62,842 nt of DNA from JANFXS01 sp022791155. Its GTDB lineage: Bacteria; Bacillota; Clostridia; Lachnospirales; Anaerotignaceae. Under the pieces are notes generated by a model. It worked only from the letters and a program-made list of their open reading frames with translations. It had not been told where the DNA came from and made no database searches. The first letter of the stretch is position 1. Each line of letters starts with the position of its first letter. The position numbers and the translations under genes were made by a program. This document shows, in pieces, positions 52,849 through 61,274 of the stretch. The stretch is from assembly GCA_949743895.1 (NCBI GenBank), contig CATJUX010000054.1:1-62842 (forward strand). Direction: 5' to 3'.

Positions 52849-52867
52849 TTGTCCTCCTGAAAAGTTT

Positions 52868-53161
52868 TTATGAAAGCAGCATTCTCCTCATGACTTCGTC
52901 CAGGCCGTTTTCATAGGAGCCATTTTCAATTTGAAACCGGAGTTCTTCCAGTTTTTTTTCAGAAGTTGGTGACGAAACTTCTTTCAGCACACGGTTTTTG
53001 AGCTCGCTTATGAACTTTCCTTCCGGAACAGGTTCTTTTTTGCTGATGACAATTTCATCAAAGTTCTTTTGAGCTTTTTTTGTGTCAGAAGCTGAAAAGC
53101 CTTTATTTATAGCAGATTTTCCCTTATAGCGGATGCTTGGTGAATTAGGAATTATTTTCAT
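52868..53161 (-). CDS. flgM: Anti-sigma-28 factor FlgM
   Basis: 97 residues. The C-terminal half carries the sigma-binding pattern (FISELKNRVLKEVSSPTSEKKLEELRFQIENGSYENGLDEVMRRML). FlgM holds SigD/FliA inactive until the hook is finished and FlgM is exported. First gene of the flgM-csrA series; CAGGAG site upstream. Confidence 0.88.
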   Translation of the reverse strand: MKIIPNSPSIRYKGKSAINKGFSASDTKKAQKNFDEIVISKKEPVPEGKFISELKNRVLKEVSSPTSEKKLEELRFQIENGSYENGLDEVMRRMLLS

Positions 53162-53554
53162 ATTATCAACTCCTGTATTGTTTCAATGCTGGTGCGGCAA
53201 TTGTTTTGACTGTCTCATGGTTGTGCAGAAAAAAGCGGCTGTTTTGTTTGAAAATGCTTTGAGTCTTGTTTTCAAAAATTGAAAAAAGGCTGTTTGCTGC
53301 ATTTTGCTGACAGGCGCCAAACCATTTGTGTTTCAAACCACAAATGAAAGCGGGGCTTGTGGCACATGTGTTTGGCATGGGCCGAATTTTTTGAACATTC
53401 CAGAGAGCTTTTGCCGCGCAAGTCAAACGATAACTCTTTTATATTATATATCGTCACTAACTTTGCAAACATAATATTAAAACGAAATTAAGCTCAAAAA
53501 AACAGAAACTTTTTTCACTGTTTCAGTGCATTTTTGCGGTTTTTCACGTTTTAA
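53162..53554. other. Gap upstream of flgM
   Basis: About 390 bases with no gene. On the minus strand a CGATATATAATAT stretch near 53440-53455 could be the -10 of either a sigma-D or a sigma-A promoter, but no clean -35 accompanies it. Confidence 0.4.
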
Positions 53555-54247
53555 TTATATTAAATAGCCATATTTTCCTTTTTTGACATCTCCGATGATC
53601 CTTCCGTTGTAAAGCGTGACAACCCTTTTTTGGAGTATGTCAACAAATTCCTTTTCGTGCGTTGCCATTATGACGGTGACGCCCAAACGGTTGATTTCGT
53701 CAAAAAGCGTGGCCATGTCCCATGTTGTGTCTCTGTCGAGGCCGGCTGTCGGCTCATCAGCAATTATGATTGAGGGGTTTGTGACAACGGCCCGTGCCAA
53801 AACAACCTTTGTTCTTTCGCCGCCTGAAAGCTCGTGGGGCATGAAAAACGCTTTGTCCCTCATTCCAACAAGGCCAAGGGCTTTGAAAACGTTTTCTTTC
53901 ATTGTTTCCCGCGGTTTTTGTGTGGCAATCAATGCAAGCTCCACGTTTTTGAACACATTTTTGTCTTCCATGAGCAAGCTTTCTTCTCTTATTATGCCAA
54001 ACTTTCTTCTTATGAACGGAATGTTTTTGCGTTTTATTTTGGCCATGTCTTCACCATCAACCACAACACTTCCGCCAGAGGGCTTTATCTCGCCGCTTAT
54101 TATGTTGAGAAATGTGCTTTTGCCGGAGCCGCTTTTGCCGAGTATGAAGACAAACTCGCCTGGTTCTATGCGTATGTTTGCCCCTCTAAGCCCAACGGCT
54201 CCATTTTCGTATGTTTTGCTGACATTTTCAAAATACACAGAAACCAT
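53555..54247 (-). CDS. FtsE-like ABC ATP-binding protein without an FtsX neighbour
   Basis: 230 residues from the ATG at 54247. Walker A GKSGSGKST, Q-loop REESLLMEDKNVFKNVELAL, signature LSGGERTKVVLARAVV, Walker B SIIIADEPTAGLD, switch MATHEKEFVD. It resembles FtsE/LolD-type ATPases (start MVSVYFENVSKTYENG). The signature lacks the usual glutamine (SGGExxR is SGGERTK). No membrane partner is adjacent; upstream is the divergent C39 peptidase gene. FtsEX normally activates cell-wall hydrolases. Confidence 0.82.
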   Translation of the reverse strand: MVSVYFENVSKTYENGAVGLRGANIRIEPGEFVFILGKSGSGKSTFLNIISGEIKPSGGSVVVDGEDMAKIKRKNIPFIRRKFGIIREESLLMEDKNVFKNVELALIATQKPRETMKENVFKALGLVGMRDKAFFMPHELSGGERTKVVLARAVVTNPSIIIADEPTAGLDRDTTWDMATLFDEINRLGVTVIMATHEKEFVDILQKRVVTLYNGRIIGDVKKGKYGYLI

Positions 54248-54294
54248 TTCAAAATACCTGTCCTTTTCACAAAATAATTTCATATATTTAGTTA

Positions 54295-54322
54295 TTGATA
54301 TAAGCCTGAATTATGGTATAAT
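54295..54322 (+). promoter_or_regulatory. Promoter of the C39 peptidase transcript
   Basis: TTGATA (54295-54300), 16-base spacer, TATAAT (54317-54322). It gives a leader of about 310 bases. Confidence 0.65.
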
Positions 54323-54326
54323 ATCC

Positions 54327-54620
54327 GCAAAAAAGCGGAGAAAGACAAACCGGAAGGAAAAATTTTTTCACAAGTGAAAAAAATTTGAGTTGCGGATTGT
54401 CTTGAGGAGCAAAGCGACATGCAAGCCAAATTGTTCATGTGTTTTGACGCATATGAAACAATGAGCCCAGGAAAGGCACCGCTCCCAACGGCTTTTTTGA
54501 AAGCCTGCGTAACGAAATATATAAAAAGCTTCAGCCTGCAAAAGGGCTTGTTCAGCTTTTGCGTGTGCGGCGCATTGCCAAAAAACACAGTTTCCAAATA
54601 AAACCGTGAAAGCATACTGT
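54327..54620 (+). ncRNA. Structured leader of unknown class before the C39 peptidase gene
   Basis: The leader starts with a CCGC/GCGG hairpin (54324-54338). Then AAGACAA and TTGTCTT enclose an AAATTTTTTC/GAAAAAAATTT hairpin (54342-54403). ACATG/CATGT, GACGCA/TGCGT, GGCTTT/AAAGCC and GCAAAAG/CTTTTGC pairings follow. I checked it against TPP, T-box, c-di-GMP, c-di-AMP, SRP and RNase P patterns and it matches none. No convincing gene lies inside. Confidence 0.45.
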
Positions 54621-54636
54621 TTTTGGAGGATTCAGC

Positions 54637-55428
54637 TTGAAATATATATATTATATTATAAAATTCATAATATGTTTTTCACTATATATCGCAATATTTT
54701 TTATGTTTCCAGAAATATCGGCTTATATGTCAGCTGTTGAACAAAGCGTTCACAACGAAATTTTGGAAATCCGGCGTGAAATGGCTCCTGGAAAATCGGC
54801 TGTTGTTGCAAAGGCCGCTTCAATGCAGCCTGACGGAAAAATTCTCTACACAGAAGCCGTTTCATCTCAAAACGCTGGTGACATTATACTTCCCTCAACC
54901 TCTGTGAACATACATTATTATAACCAGTCAGACCCGCGCTGGGGCAACAATATGTATGGCCCAAACAACACAATATCCGTCTATGGCTGTGGGCCAACGG
55001 CACTGGCCATGGTTGTCACAAGCCTGACAGGGAACGAGGTTGATCCATTGCAAATGGCGCAGTGGGCATATGAAAACGGATATTTCTGTCAGGACAGTGG
55101 TTCCTATCACTCCATAATTCCGGAGGGCGCTTCAAAGTGGGGGCTCACTGTGAGCCCTGTCACAGACTATTCCAAAGAAAATTTGCAGACGCTTCTTTCA
55201 ACAGGCAGCATATTAGTGGCCTTAATGGGAAATGGCCATTTCACTGAAAATGGCCATTTTATATTGATACGCGGCGTGACTCTTGGCGGCAATTTTTTGA
55301 TTGCCGACCCTGTCAGCCTTGAAAACTCGCAAAAGGAGTGGCCGCCTTCAACAATCATAGATGAGGCAAAATATGCGGCCTCAAGCAGTGACGGGCCTGT
55401 TTGGGCCATAAAATATATTCCGGAATAA
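54637..55428 (+). CDS. Membrane-anchored C39-type cysteine peptidase
   Basis: 263 residues from TTG 54637, seven bases after GGAGG. A single N-terminal membrane helix (5-27), a linker, then a Peptidase_C39_2 domain with YNQSDPRWGNNMYG (96-109), the catalytic cysteine in YGCGPTALAMV (Cys118), histidine in NGHFILIRG (His207) and aspartate in IADP (Asp224). Outside the cell it may cleave peptides or cell-wall cross-links; the substrate is unknown. It lies alone on the plus strand among flagellar genes. Confidence 0.85.
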   Translation: MKYIYYIIKFIICFSLYIAIFFMFPEISAYMSAVEQSVHNEILEIRREMAPGKSAVVAKAASMQPDGKILYTEAVSSQNAGDIILPSTSVNIHYYNQSDPRWGNNMYGPNNTISVYGCGPTALAMVVTSLTGNEVDPLQMAQWAYENGYFCQDSGSYHSIIPEGASKWGLTVSPVTDYSKENLQTLLSTGSILVALMGNGHFTENGHFILIRGVTLGGNFLIADPVSLENSQKEWPPSTIIDEAKYAASSSDGPVWAIKYIPE

Positions 55429-55438
55429 AGTGAATTTG

Positions 55439-55474
55439 CCGGAAAAGTCAACGTGGCTTTTCCGGCGTTTTTTT
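55439..55474 (+). terminator. Terminator of the C39 peptidase gene
   Basis: GCCGGAAAAG and CTTTTCCGGC pair around a nine-base loop and are followed by GTTTTTTT, 11 bases after the stop. Confidence 0.92.
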
Positions 55475-55488
55475 GATTCTATTCGGCT

Positions 55489-55878
55489 TTATCTGATATA
55501 AAATGAGGATTTTCCGGCTATTTTTATGTTCATTGTGCGATCCTTTTCAACAATCTTTCCAAGCAGTCTGTTTATGAGCCTTTTAAGTTCTATAAGTTCT
55601 TTCATGTCACCCTCGGTGACGTTGTCGTTTTGAAAATCTCTCACGGCCATTCGCTGCTCTTTTGTCAAACCGTTCTCAAGCACAGTTATCTCGGCGTCAA
55701 TGATGTCAATTGAGTCCATCTCCTCGCCTCTCATTGTCAAAACCATGTTGACACTTTGTTTGTCGTTCCTTTTCAATGCCTCGTCAAGCTCTTCTGTCAG
55801 TCTTTCTATCTCAACTATTTTGCTATATTTTTTTTTGAGCCTGACTGCAATTTCATATGCGAGATCTTTATCTTCCAT
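55489..55878 (-). CDS. Helical flagellar-cluster protein (FliT/FlgN-like, unassigned)
   Basis: 129 residues, mainly helical and charged, with a heptad region KKYSKIVEIERLTEELDEALKRNDKQSVNMVLTMRGEEMDSID. No membrane segment. It follows fliS by 8 bases, the position where FliT-type chaperones for FliD are often found. I recognise no clear family, so the role is inferred from position and helical content. Confidence 0.6.
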   Translation of the reverse strand: MEDKDLAYEIAVRLKKKYSKIVEIERLTEELDEALKRNDKQSVNMVLTMRGEEMDSIDIIDAEITVLENGLTKEQRMAVRDFQNDNVTEGDMKELIELKRLINRLLGKIVEKDRTMNIKIAGKSSFYIR

Positions 55879-55886
55879 ATATTCTC

Positions 55887-56288
55887 CTATCCGTTGCTGT
55901 GGTTTGTGGCTGAAGCGCCTCCGCTGGCGGATTTGTCAGCCTCTTTGAATGCATCGCGCAGTTCAGAAATGTGTTTTTTCAGCTCAGCAATGACTTCTTT
56001 GTTTCTTCCGGCTTTAACCCGCCCCAGCTGATATAGAAAGTAGTCATACATGCGGTATAGCTCACGGCTTATTTCGTAGTCTCTGTTGAGAATGGCGCTT
56101 AAATAGCGAATTATGTTTTCTGTTCTGGTGACGGAGGCTTCAAAGTTCACAAAATCACCTTTTTCCAATGTGACTTCAGCCATTGTGAGACGTTTGATGC
56201 ATTCGTTGTAAAGCGTCAGCAGCATTTCACCCTTTGTCATTGTTGAAATGGATTGCTGTTTATATTGCTGGTACCCATTATTATACAT
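55887..56288 (-). CDS. fliS: Flagellin export chaperone FliS
   Basis: 133 residues. The family pattern is clear: YQQYKQQSISTMTKGEMLLTLYNECIKRLTMAEVTLEKGDFVNFEASVTRTENIIRYLSAILNRDYEISRELYRMYDYFLYQL. It binds the C terminus of flagellin before export. It lies directly after fliD. Confidence 0.95.
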   Translation of the reverse strand: MYNNGYQQYKQQSISTMTKGEMLLTLYNECIKRLTMAEVTLEKGDFVNFEASVTRTENIIRYLSAILNRDYEISRELYRMYDYFLYQLGRVKAGRNKEVIAELKKHISELRDAFKEADKSASGGASATNHSNG

Positions 56289-56322
56289 AATTAATTACCG
56301 GCCTTTCTAATTTTTCCGCTAA

Positions 56323-58935
56323 TTATTGCTGAAACGATGACGACAGCCAGCTGCTTTGTGAGTTCATGTTGTTGATGTAGGTTTCCAAATTAGCATATTT
56401 GAGATAAGCGTTTTCCATTTCTGTTTCATATTTATCTTCAAGCTGACTGATTACGTTGTCAATGCTGTTCATTTGCTTTTGAATTGAGTTGTTGAGCAAT
56501 GAAAGAGGCGATGACGGCGAACCGGCTTTTTCAACAAAAATTCCTTTTGTGGCTCCAGTTGTTGCGGCATATGTTTCGAACACGTCATAAATTTGGTTCA
56601 TGACGCCGCCTTTTGTTTTTGTTGTTTTGCCGTTTGCGTCAGTCACTGTTGTCTGCTCGGCGGCAAATGCTTCTTTGACGCCCTCAAGGTTGTTTTCAAT
56701 GGCGGCTCTCAGTTTGCTTTCGTCAAGCACAATTTTGCCGTGGTCGCTATATGAAGATGAAGTTGTTATGCCCATTTCAGAAAATTTCTGAATGTCTGAC
56801 GAACTTCCAGAGAAAAGGAAGCGTATTGCGGAAGTGAAGCCTTTGACCTCTGTGCTGTTGAAGAGCATTCCGGCTTTGGCTTTTGCCTCCCAGTTTTCAA
56901 TTTCAGTTTCGCTCATTTCGGAACGCTGGTCGTCTGTGAGCGGCTGGAAGTCTCTGTTGCGTTTTTCAGAAACTTTGCTGTTGGAAATTTCAATTATCTC
57001 ATTGAAGTCGTTGATCATGTCGCGGATTGCTTCAACAATTTTGTCGGTGTCGGGTTTGGCGCTGAATGTGACGCTTTCGGCGTCAGGATCAAGCGCGCCG
57101 TCTTTCATGCCAAATTTGCCGCTGATTGTGACGCTGAGCCCGTCAAGGTTGAATGTGTTTGAGCTTCTTGTGATTTTGACAGGTTCCTGACCGCCATCGC
57201 CGTCAAAATCGACATATAATATGGCGTCTTGACCCATTGTGGCTGTGTAGTCGCCGGAATCAACGTGGTTTCCGTTTTCGTCAACACGGCCAAGGCCCTT
57301 GCCAAAAATGGCTTCGCCCAGTGTGAACGAACCGTCGTCGGCCTTTTCGGCGCCATTTTCGTCAATGGCTCCAACAATGGCAAAGTCGCCGCTGGCGCCG
57401 TTTTCTTTTGACACAATGCTGAATTTGTCAGATGTTGAAAGATATGAAATTTGAACATTGGCGTCACTGGCGTTCACGGCTTTAATTATGTCGTTGAGTG
57501 ATGTGTTTTCGTCAAAATCTTTGCCGTCAACTGTTTTGCTTATGCTCACAATTTCGCCTGTTTTGTTGTTTTTTATGTTTATGACATAGTCGTTTTGTTT
57601 TCCGTCTTTTTTGAGGTCATAGTTGTTGCCGTTGCTTTTGTTGAAGCCGTTGAGCCCTGATTTTGAAAGTGATGTGTCAAGGTTGAGCCTGTTGGAGGCG
57701 CCAGATTCAAAGCCCAAAGCCCTCAAAACGTCGGAACTTCCGCCTGTGATTTTGAGCTCGGATGTTGTGTCTTCTGTGCCGTCGTTTGTGTTGAGCGTTT
57801 TGAACGAGAACGATTTTGACGACTCGTCATATTCTGCTTTGATTCTTCCAGAGCCAAAAGCCTTGTTGAGCTCTGTGTTGAGATAGTCGCCCAATTTTTC
57901 CATGTCAACGGAAACATTCCCTTTGCTGTCTTTTTTGAATATGTCGGTGTTTTCCTGTGTTGGCATTTTGATTTCGGCCGATGTTCCGTTATATTTGAAC
58001 ATGATTTTTTTGGCTTCGGGATATTTCAATGTTCCGTCGTCATTTTTTGTCGGGTTTCCGGCAAGCATTTCGGCGAAGCCTCTTTCATATTGATATTTTT
58101 CAAGATGAGCTTCTGTGAGCTTGTTTCTTCCTTCAAGCGTGTTGCCAAAACCTGTGACTTTGTCTTCTTTTTTGAAGCCAAGAGCGCTCAAAACGTTTTC
58201 GCTTCCGTCTTTGATTTCAATTGTGTCGCCATCGCTGGCGGCTTCTTCTGATGCATATGTGATGCCAATTTTTTTGCTGTCAGACAATGTGAATTTGATT
58301 TTGTTGCTCAGTTTTTCGCCTGTTTTGCCAACGTCAATGTCGGCAAGCGCCTTGTTCAGCTCTTCAACAACCTCGTCTGCTGTGCCATATTCCTTTTCAG
58401 AAGGCAAAGAAATTGTATATTTTGAGCCTCCAAATGAAACAACAAGCGAGCCGCCCTCAAGCAGGCTGTCTGTGAATTTTTCATTTCCTGTGACTTCACT
58501 GCCGTCGAGTTTCATGCTGCTGACGTTTTTGCTTGAAACATAGCTTGTGTTTTTTGCAAGCTGTTCAACAGCCGCTATGGACATTGTTTCGGCCGAGTTT
58601 GACGTTCCGGAAATGCTCACATATTTGCTGTTTTCGCCCAAAACAGAAATGAGGCTTTTGCTGAAAAAGCTGCTGTTTCTGAGGTTTGTGCCTGAAGCGT
58701 ATGAGGTGTATTTGTTTTGGAACGCTATCATTTTTGAGCTTATTTCGCGATATGAATCCATTTGCCATTGAAGAAGCTGTTTTTGCTGCTGCTGTTTTGC
58801 AATTTTGCTTTTGGTGTTGATGGTTGCGGCCTCAACCAAAGAATCAACGTCAAGGCCGCTTGCAAGGCCGGTTATTCTTTTGGCGCTGCTGATTTTGTTT
58901 GCCGTGCTGGAGCTAAGCCCTCCTATAGATGCCAT
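56323..58935 (-). CDS. fliD: Flagellar filament cap protein FliD, long form
   Basis: 870 residues from the ATG at 58935 after AAAGGGG. The N terminus (RITGLASGLDVDSLVEAATINTKSKIAKQQQQKQLLQWQMDSYREISSKMIAFQNKY) and C-terminal coiled segment (NSIDNVISQLEDKYETEMENAYLKYANLETYINNMNSQSSWLSSSFQQ) are typical. Most FliD proteins are 450-650 residues. The extra length lies in the middle, rich in Asp, Gly, Ser and Asn, which forms the exposed domains. It is monocistronic with, or leads, fliS. Confidence 0.95.
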   Translation of the reverse strand: MASIGGLSSSTANKISSAKRITGLASGLDVDSLVEAATINTKSKIAKQQQQKQLLQWQMDSYREISSKMIAFQNKYTSYASGTNLRNSSFFSKSLISVLGENSKYVSISGTSNSAETMSIAAVEQLAKNTSYVSSKNVSSMKLDGSEVTGNEKFTDSLLEGGSLVVSFGGSKYTISLPSEKEYGTADEVVEELNKALADIDVGKTGEKLSNKIKFTLSDSKKIGITYASEEAASDGDTIEIKDGSENVLSALGFKKEDKVTGFGNTLEGRNKLTEAHLEKYQYERGFAEMLAGNPTKNDDGTLKYPEAKKIMFKYNGTSAEIKMPTQENTDIFKKDSKGNVSVDMEKLGDYLNTELNKAFGSGRIKAEYDESSKSFSFKTLNTNDGTEDTTSELKITGGSSDVLRALGFESGASNRLNLDTSLSKSGLNGFNKSNGNNYDLKKDGKQNDYVINIKNNKTGEIVSISKTVDGKDFDENTSLNDIIKAVNASDANVQISYLSTSDKFSIVSKENGASGDFAIVGAIDENGAEKADDGSFTLGEAIFGKGLGRVDENGNHVDSGDYTATMGQDAILYVDFDGDGGQEPVKITRSSNTFNLDGLSVTISGKFGMKDGALDPDAESVTFSAKPDTDKIVEAIRDMINDFNEIIEISNSKVSEKRNRDFQPLTDDQRSEMSETEIENWEAKAKAGMLFNSTEVKGFTSAIRFLFSGSSSDIQKFSEMGITTSSSYSDHGKIVLDESKLRAAIENNLEGVKEAFAAEQTTVTDANGKTTKTKGGVMNQIYDVFETYAATTGATKGIFVEKAGSPSSPLSLLNNSIQKQMNSIDNVISQLEDKYETEMENAYLKYANLETYINNMNSQSSWLSSSFQQ

Positions 58936-59001
58936 ATATATTTCCCCTTTCATAAAAATCGCAGTCATATAAAAAATTATTCAAATATTTTCTATACTTA
59001 T

Positions 59002-59029
59002 TTATCGACATATAGTATAATTTTATTAA
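59002..59029 (-). promoter_or_regulatory. Possible sigma-D-type promoter of fliD
   Basis: On the minus strand GTCGATAA (59009-59002) resembles the sigma-28 -10 element. A TTAA lies 16 bases and a TAAA 12 bases upstream, so the -35 is imperfect. Position suits fliD. Confidence 0.3.
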
Positions 59030-59079
59030 TATCAAAATTAAAATTAAATCCACAAACTTGCGGTTAAGGAGGTATTCTC

Positions 59080-59847
59080 TTGGCATATGTAATAACGCTG
59101 ACAAACCAAAAGGGCGGCGTTGGGAAGACAACCAGCACATCGTCACTCATAAGCGGGCTGACCGCCAGAAACAAAAAAGTTCTTGGAATAGACCTGGATC
59201 CTCAGGGGAACCTGGGCTTTAGCCTTGGAATAGAGATCGAAGACTGCCTCACAATTTATGAGGCGCTGAAAGGCCAGTCGCCTTTGACCGATGTCATTCA
59301 GGAAACGTCATATGGCGACGTCATTCCCAGCAACATACTTTTGAGCGGCGCCGACCGCGAGTTCACTCAAACCGGCCGCGAGTTCATGATTAAAAACATA
59401 ATTGATGATGTGAAAGATAAATATGATTACATAATCATTGACACTCCTCCAGCGCTCAACATACTCACAGTCAATGCATATGTGGCTGCCGATGCGCTCA
59501 TAATTCCCATGGTTCCCGAAATTTTGAGCCTCCTCGGCGTGAGCCAGATCAAAGAAACAATTGATTCTGTCAAAAAATTTTACAATCCAAACCTTAATAT
59601 ATTGGGCATATTATTAACAAAATATAATTCCCGACTCAATCTTGCCAAAGAAGTTCAGGAAATGTCAGAAAACATAGCCGAACAGCTTGGCACAAGGGTT
59701 TTTGAAACAAAAATCCGGGCCGGCGTTTCTGTGGCCGAGGCGCCTGCCCATGGCGAAAGCATATTTGAATATGCTCCAAAATCAAATCCGGCTGTGGATT
59801 ACACAGCGTTTGTTGATGAAACGCTTAGGATAATAGGCCGTTCGTGA
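59080..59847 (+). CDS. ParA/MinD-type ATPase paired with a ComFB protein
   Basis: 255 residues from TTG 59080, eight bases after AAGGAGG. The deviant Walker A KGGVGKTT (11-18), GIDLDPQGN, Walker A' IIDTPPALNILTVNAYVAADALIIPM and the C-terminal ETKIRAGVSVAEAPAHGESIFEYAP place it in the ParA/Soj family, but it differs clearly from the chromosomal ParA at 38.9 kb. No ParB partner or parS lies near. Its partner is the next gene. Divergent from fliD, it may position flagella, pili or another pole structure; this is inference. Confidence 0.92.
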   Translation: MAYVITLTNQKGGVGKTTSTSSLISGLTARNKKVLGIDLDPQGNLGFSLGIEIEDCLTIYEALKGQSPLTDVIQETSYGDVIPSNILLSGADREFTQTGREFMIKNIIDDVKDKYDYIIIDTPPALNILTVNAYVAADALIIPMVPEILSLLGVSQIKETIDSVKKFYNPNLNILGILLTKYNSRLNLAKEVQEMSENIAEQLGTRVFETKIRAGVSVAEAPAHGESIFEYAPKSNPAVDYTAFVDETLRIIGRS

Positions 59848-59862
59848 AAGGAGGCATGAAAT

Positions 59863-60912
59863 ATGGCAAAAAAAAGTTCCAAAACAGCTCATGTGCTGAA
59901 CCTGCTCTCGTCATCTTCGGGCGACACACAGTCCAAAACAAAGGACAATTCTGAAACAGTTCAAAAAATCTCGCCCATGAAAGAAAGCCTTAACAAAGCC
60001 GCCAAAAACAATGAGATTGCAAGCAAAATCAAAAACACTCTTGAAACAGAGCTTGAAAAGACAATTGAAGCCGAGGCGCCCCAAAAGGCCGAAACACATG
60101 CTTCAAATTTGAACACAGAAGAGGCGGCCGCTTCTTCAGAGAGCGGCGGCTCTTTTTCATCAATATCATTTGAGGAATTGTCTGCAGAGACACTGCCCGA
60201 AAACAACATAATTGTTGGAAACCCGGCTTTTGAGCAGGACAACAATGTTCAGGAAAGCGAAGTTCAGGAAAGTGAAACTCAAGAAAGCGAAGTTCAAAAA
60301 GACGTTGTTCATGAAAACGCTTCCCAAAACAACACGGCTTTTGATGAACAAAACACATTTGAACAAAATGAGGGTCATGAAGCTCCACAAAACGGTTTTC
60401 ATGAAGAAAGTTTGCCAAAAAACAGCGCCAAAAGTGAATTGAGCGAGGCTTCTGCAAATGAAGCTGTTGACAACCATGAAACCGAAGACGGCCATGAAAA
60501 TGAAACTGCAGTTGATCATGAAGCCGGAAATTCTTTGGAAAATGAACAACATTCATTGCAGTCTGAATCTTCATATGAAAATGATGAAGAACCATTGGAC
60601 ATTCATTTTGGCGAAACACAAAATGACGACGTTTCAGATGAAGAATTTTATTATGTCAACATAGGCGAGATGCTTGTGAAAGAACTGGTTCCTGAATATA
60701 TGGAAAAATTTGGTGTGTGCAAATGCGGCCGCTGCACTGCTGACGTCATGGCAATGTCGCTTTCAAAGCTTGTTCCAAAATATATTGTGACAAATGACAG
60801 GGATCTTCCAATGCTTGTCAACTATTACAAAGAAAAAATGACAGTTGCAGTGATCACTGAGATAACAAAAGCCTGTTTTTCGGTCATTGAAAAGCCGCGG
60901 CACAAAAAATGA
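59863..60912 (+). CDS. ComFB-domain protein with long acidic linker
   Basis: 349 residues. The basic N-terminal motif MAKKSSKTAHVLNLL is followed by about 240 residues of low-complexity acidic sequence rich in Glu, Asn, Ser and His, including the repeat QESEVQESETQESEVQ at 130-145. The C terminus (about 262-343) is a ComFB domain: YVNIGEMLVKELVPEYMEKFGVCKCGRCTADVMAMSLSKLVPKYIVT, with Cys286, Cys288 and Cys291 as probable metal ligands. Cyanobacterial ComFB proteins have been reported to bind cyclic dinucleotides. It starts 15 bases after the ParA-like gene, so the two form an operon. Confidence 0.85.
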   Translation: MAKKSSKTAHVLNLLSSSSGDTQSKTKDNSETVQKISPMKESLNKAAKNNEIASKIKNTLETELEKTIEAEAPQKAETHASNLNTEEAAASSESGGSFSSISFEELSAETLPENNIIVGNPAFEQDNNVQESEVQESETQESEVQKDVVHENASQNNTAFDEQNTFEQNEGHEAPQNGFHEESLPKNSAKSELSEASANEAVDNHETEDGHENETAVDHEAGNSLENEQHSLQSESSYENDEEPLDIHFGETQNDDVSDEEFYYVNIGEMLVKELVPEYMEKFGVCKCGRCTADVMAMSLSKLVPKYIVTNDRDLPMLVNYYKEKMTVAVITEITKACFSVIEKPRHKK

Positions 60913-60916
60913 ATTC

Positions 60917-60952
60917 AAAAACTGCCCGAATCACTGGGCAGTTTGCTTGTTT
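60917..60952 (+). terminator. Terminator of the ParA-ComFB operon
   Basis: AAAACTGCCC and GGGCAGTTT pair around a short loop, followed by a partly T-rich stretch, about 5 bases after the stop. Confidence 0.75.
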
Positions 60953-61274
60953 GCATGCTTTTTGGCTGAAAAATGTTTTGAATGATTTTTTCGGCAAATG
61001 AAAGATGTGCAAAATTGTTTTTGATTTGTGATGAATGGCTGAAGTTTTTGCTGTTTCATCAATTTTTTGTTTCCTGAAACAGATTTGATTCTGTGAAGGC
61101 CCACGTGGTGCTGTTTGTGAAGCATGGCAAGGGGGCTTTTGTTCAAAACCGTTTCCAATTGCCACGGGTTTGAATTTGGTTTGGAAAACAATGAACTGGC
61201 GCCAAAACAGCAATGTTTGTCAAAAATGATTGTTGATTGAAACAAAATTATACAGCTGCAAAAGGAGTCCAAAA
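60953..61274. other. Gene-free gap upstream of hemL
   Basis: About 320 bases. No promoter of good quality, riboswitch or small gene was recognised. Confidence 0.5.

Noticed and set aside
54327..54450. SRP RNA in the C39 leader (CCGGAAGGA word)
   Set aside because: The word is present but the flanking helix and the GGTCAGG/CAGCC context of the SRP Alu/S domain are absent.
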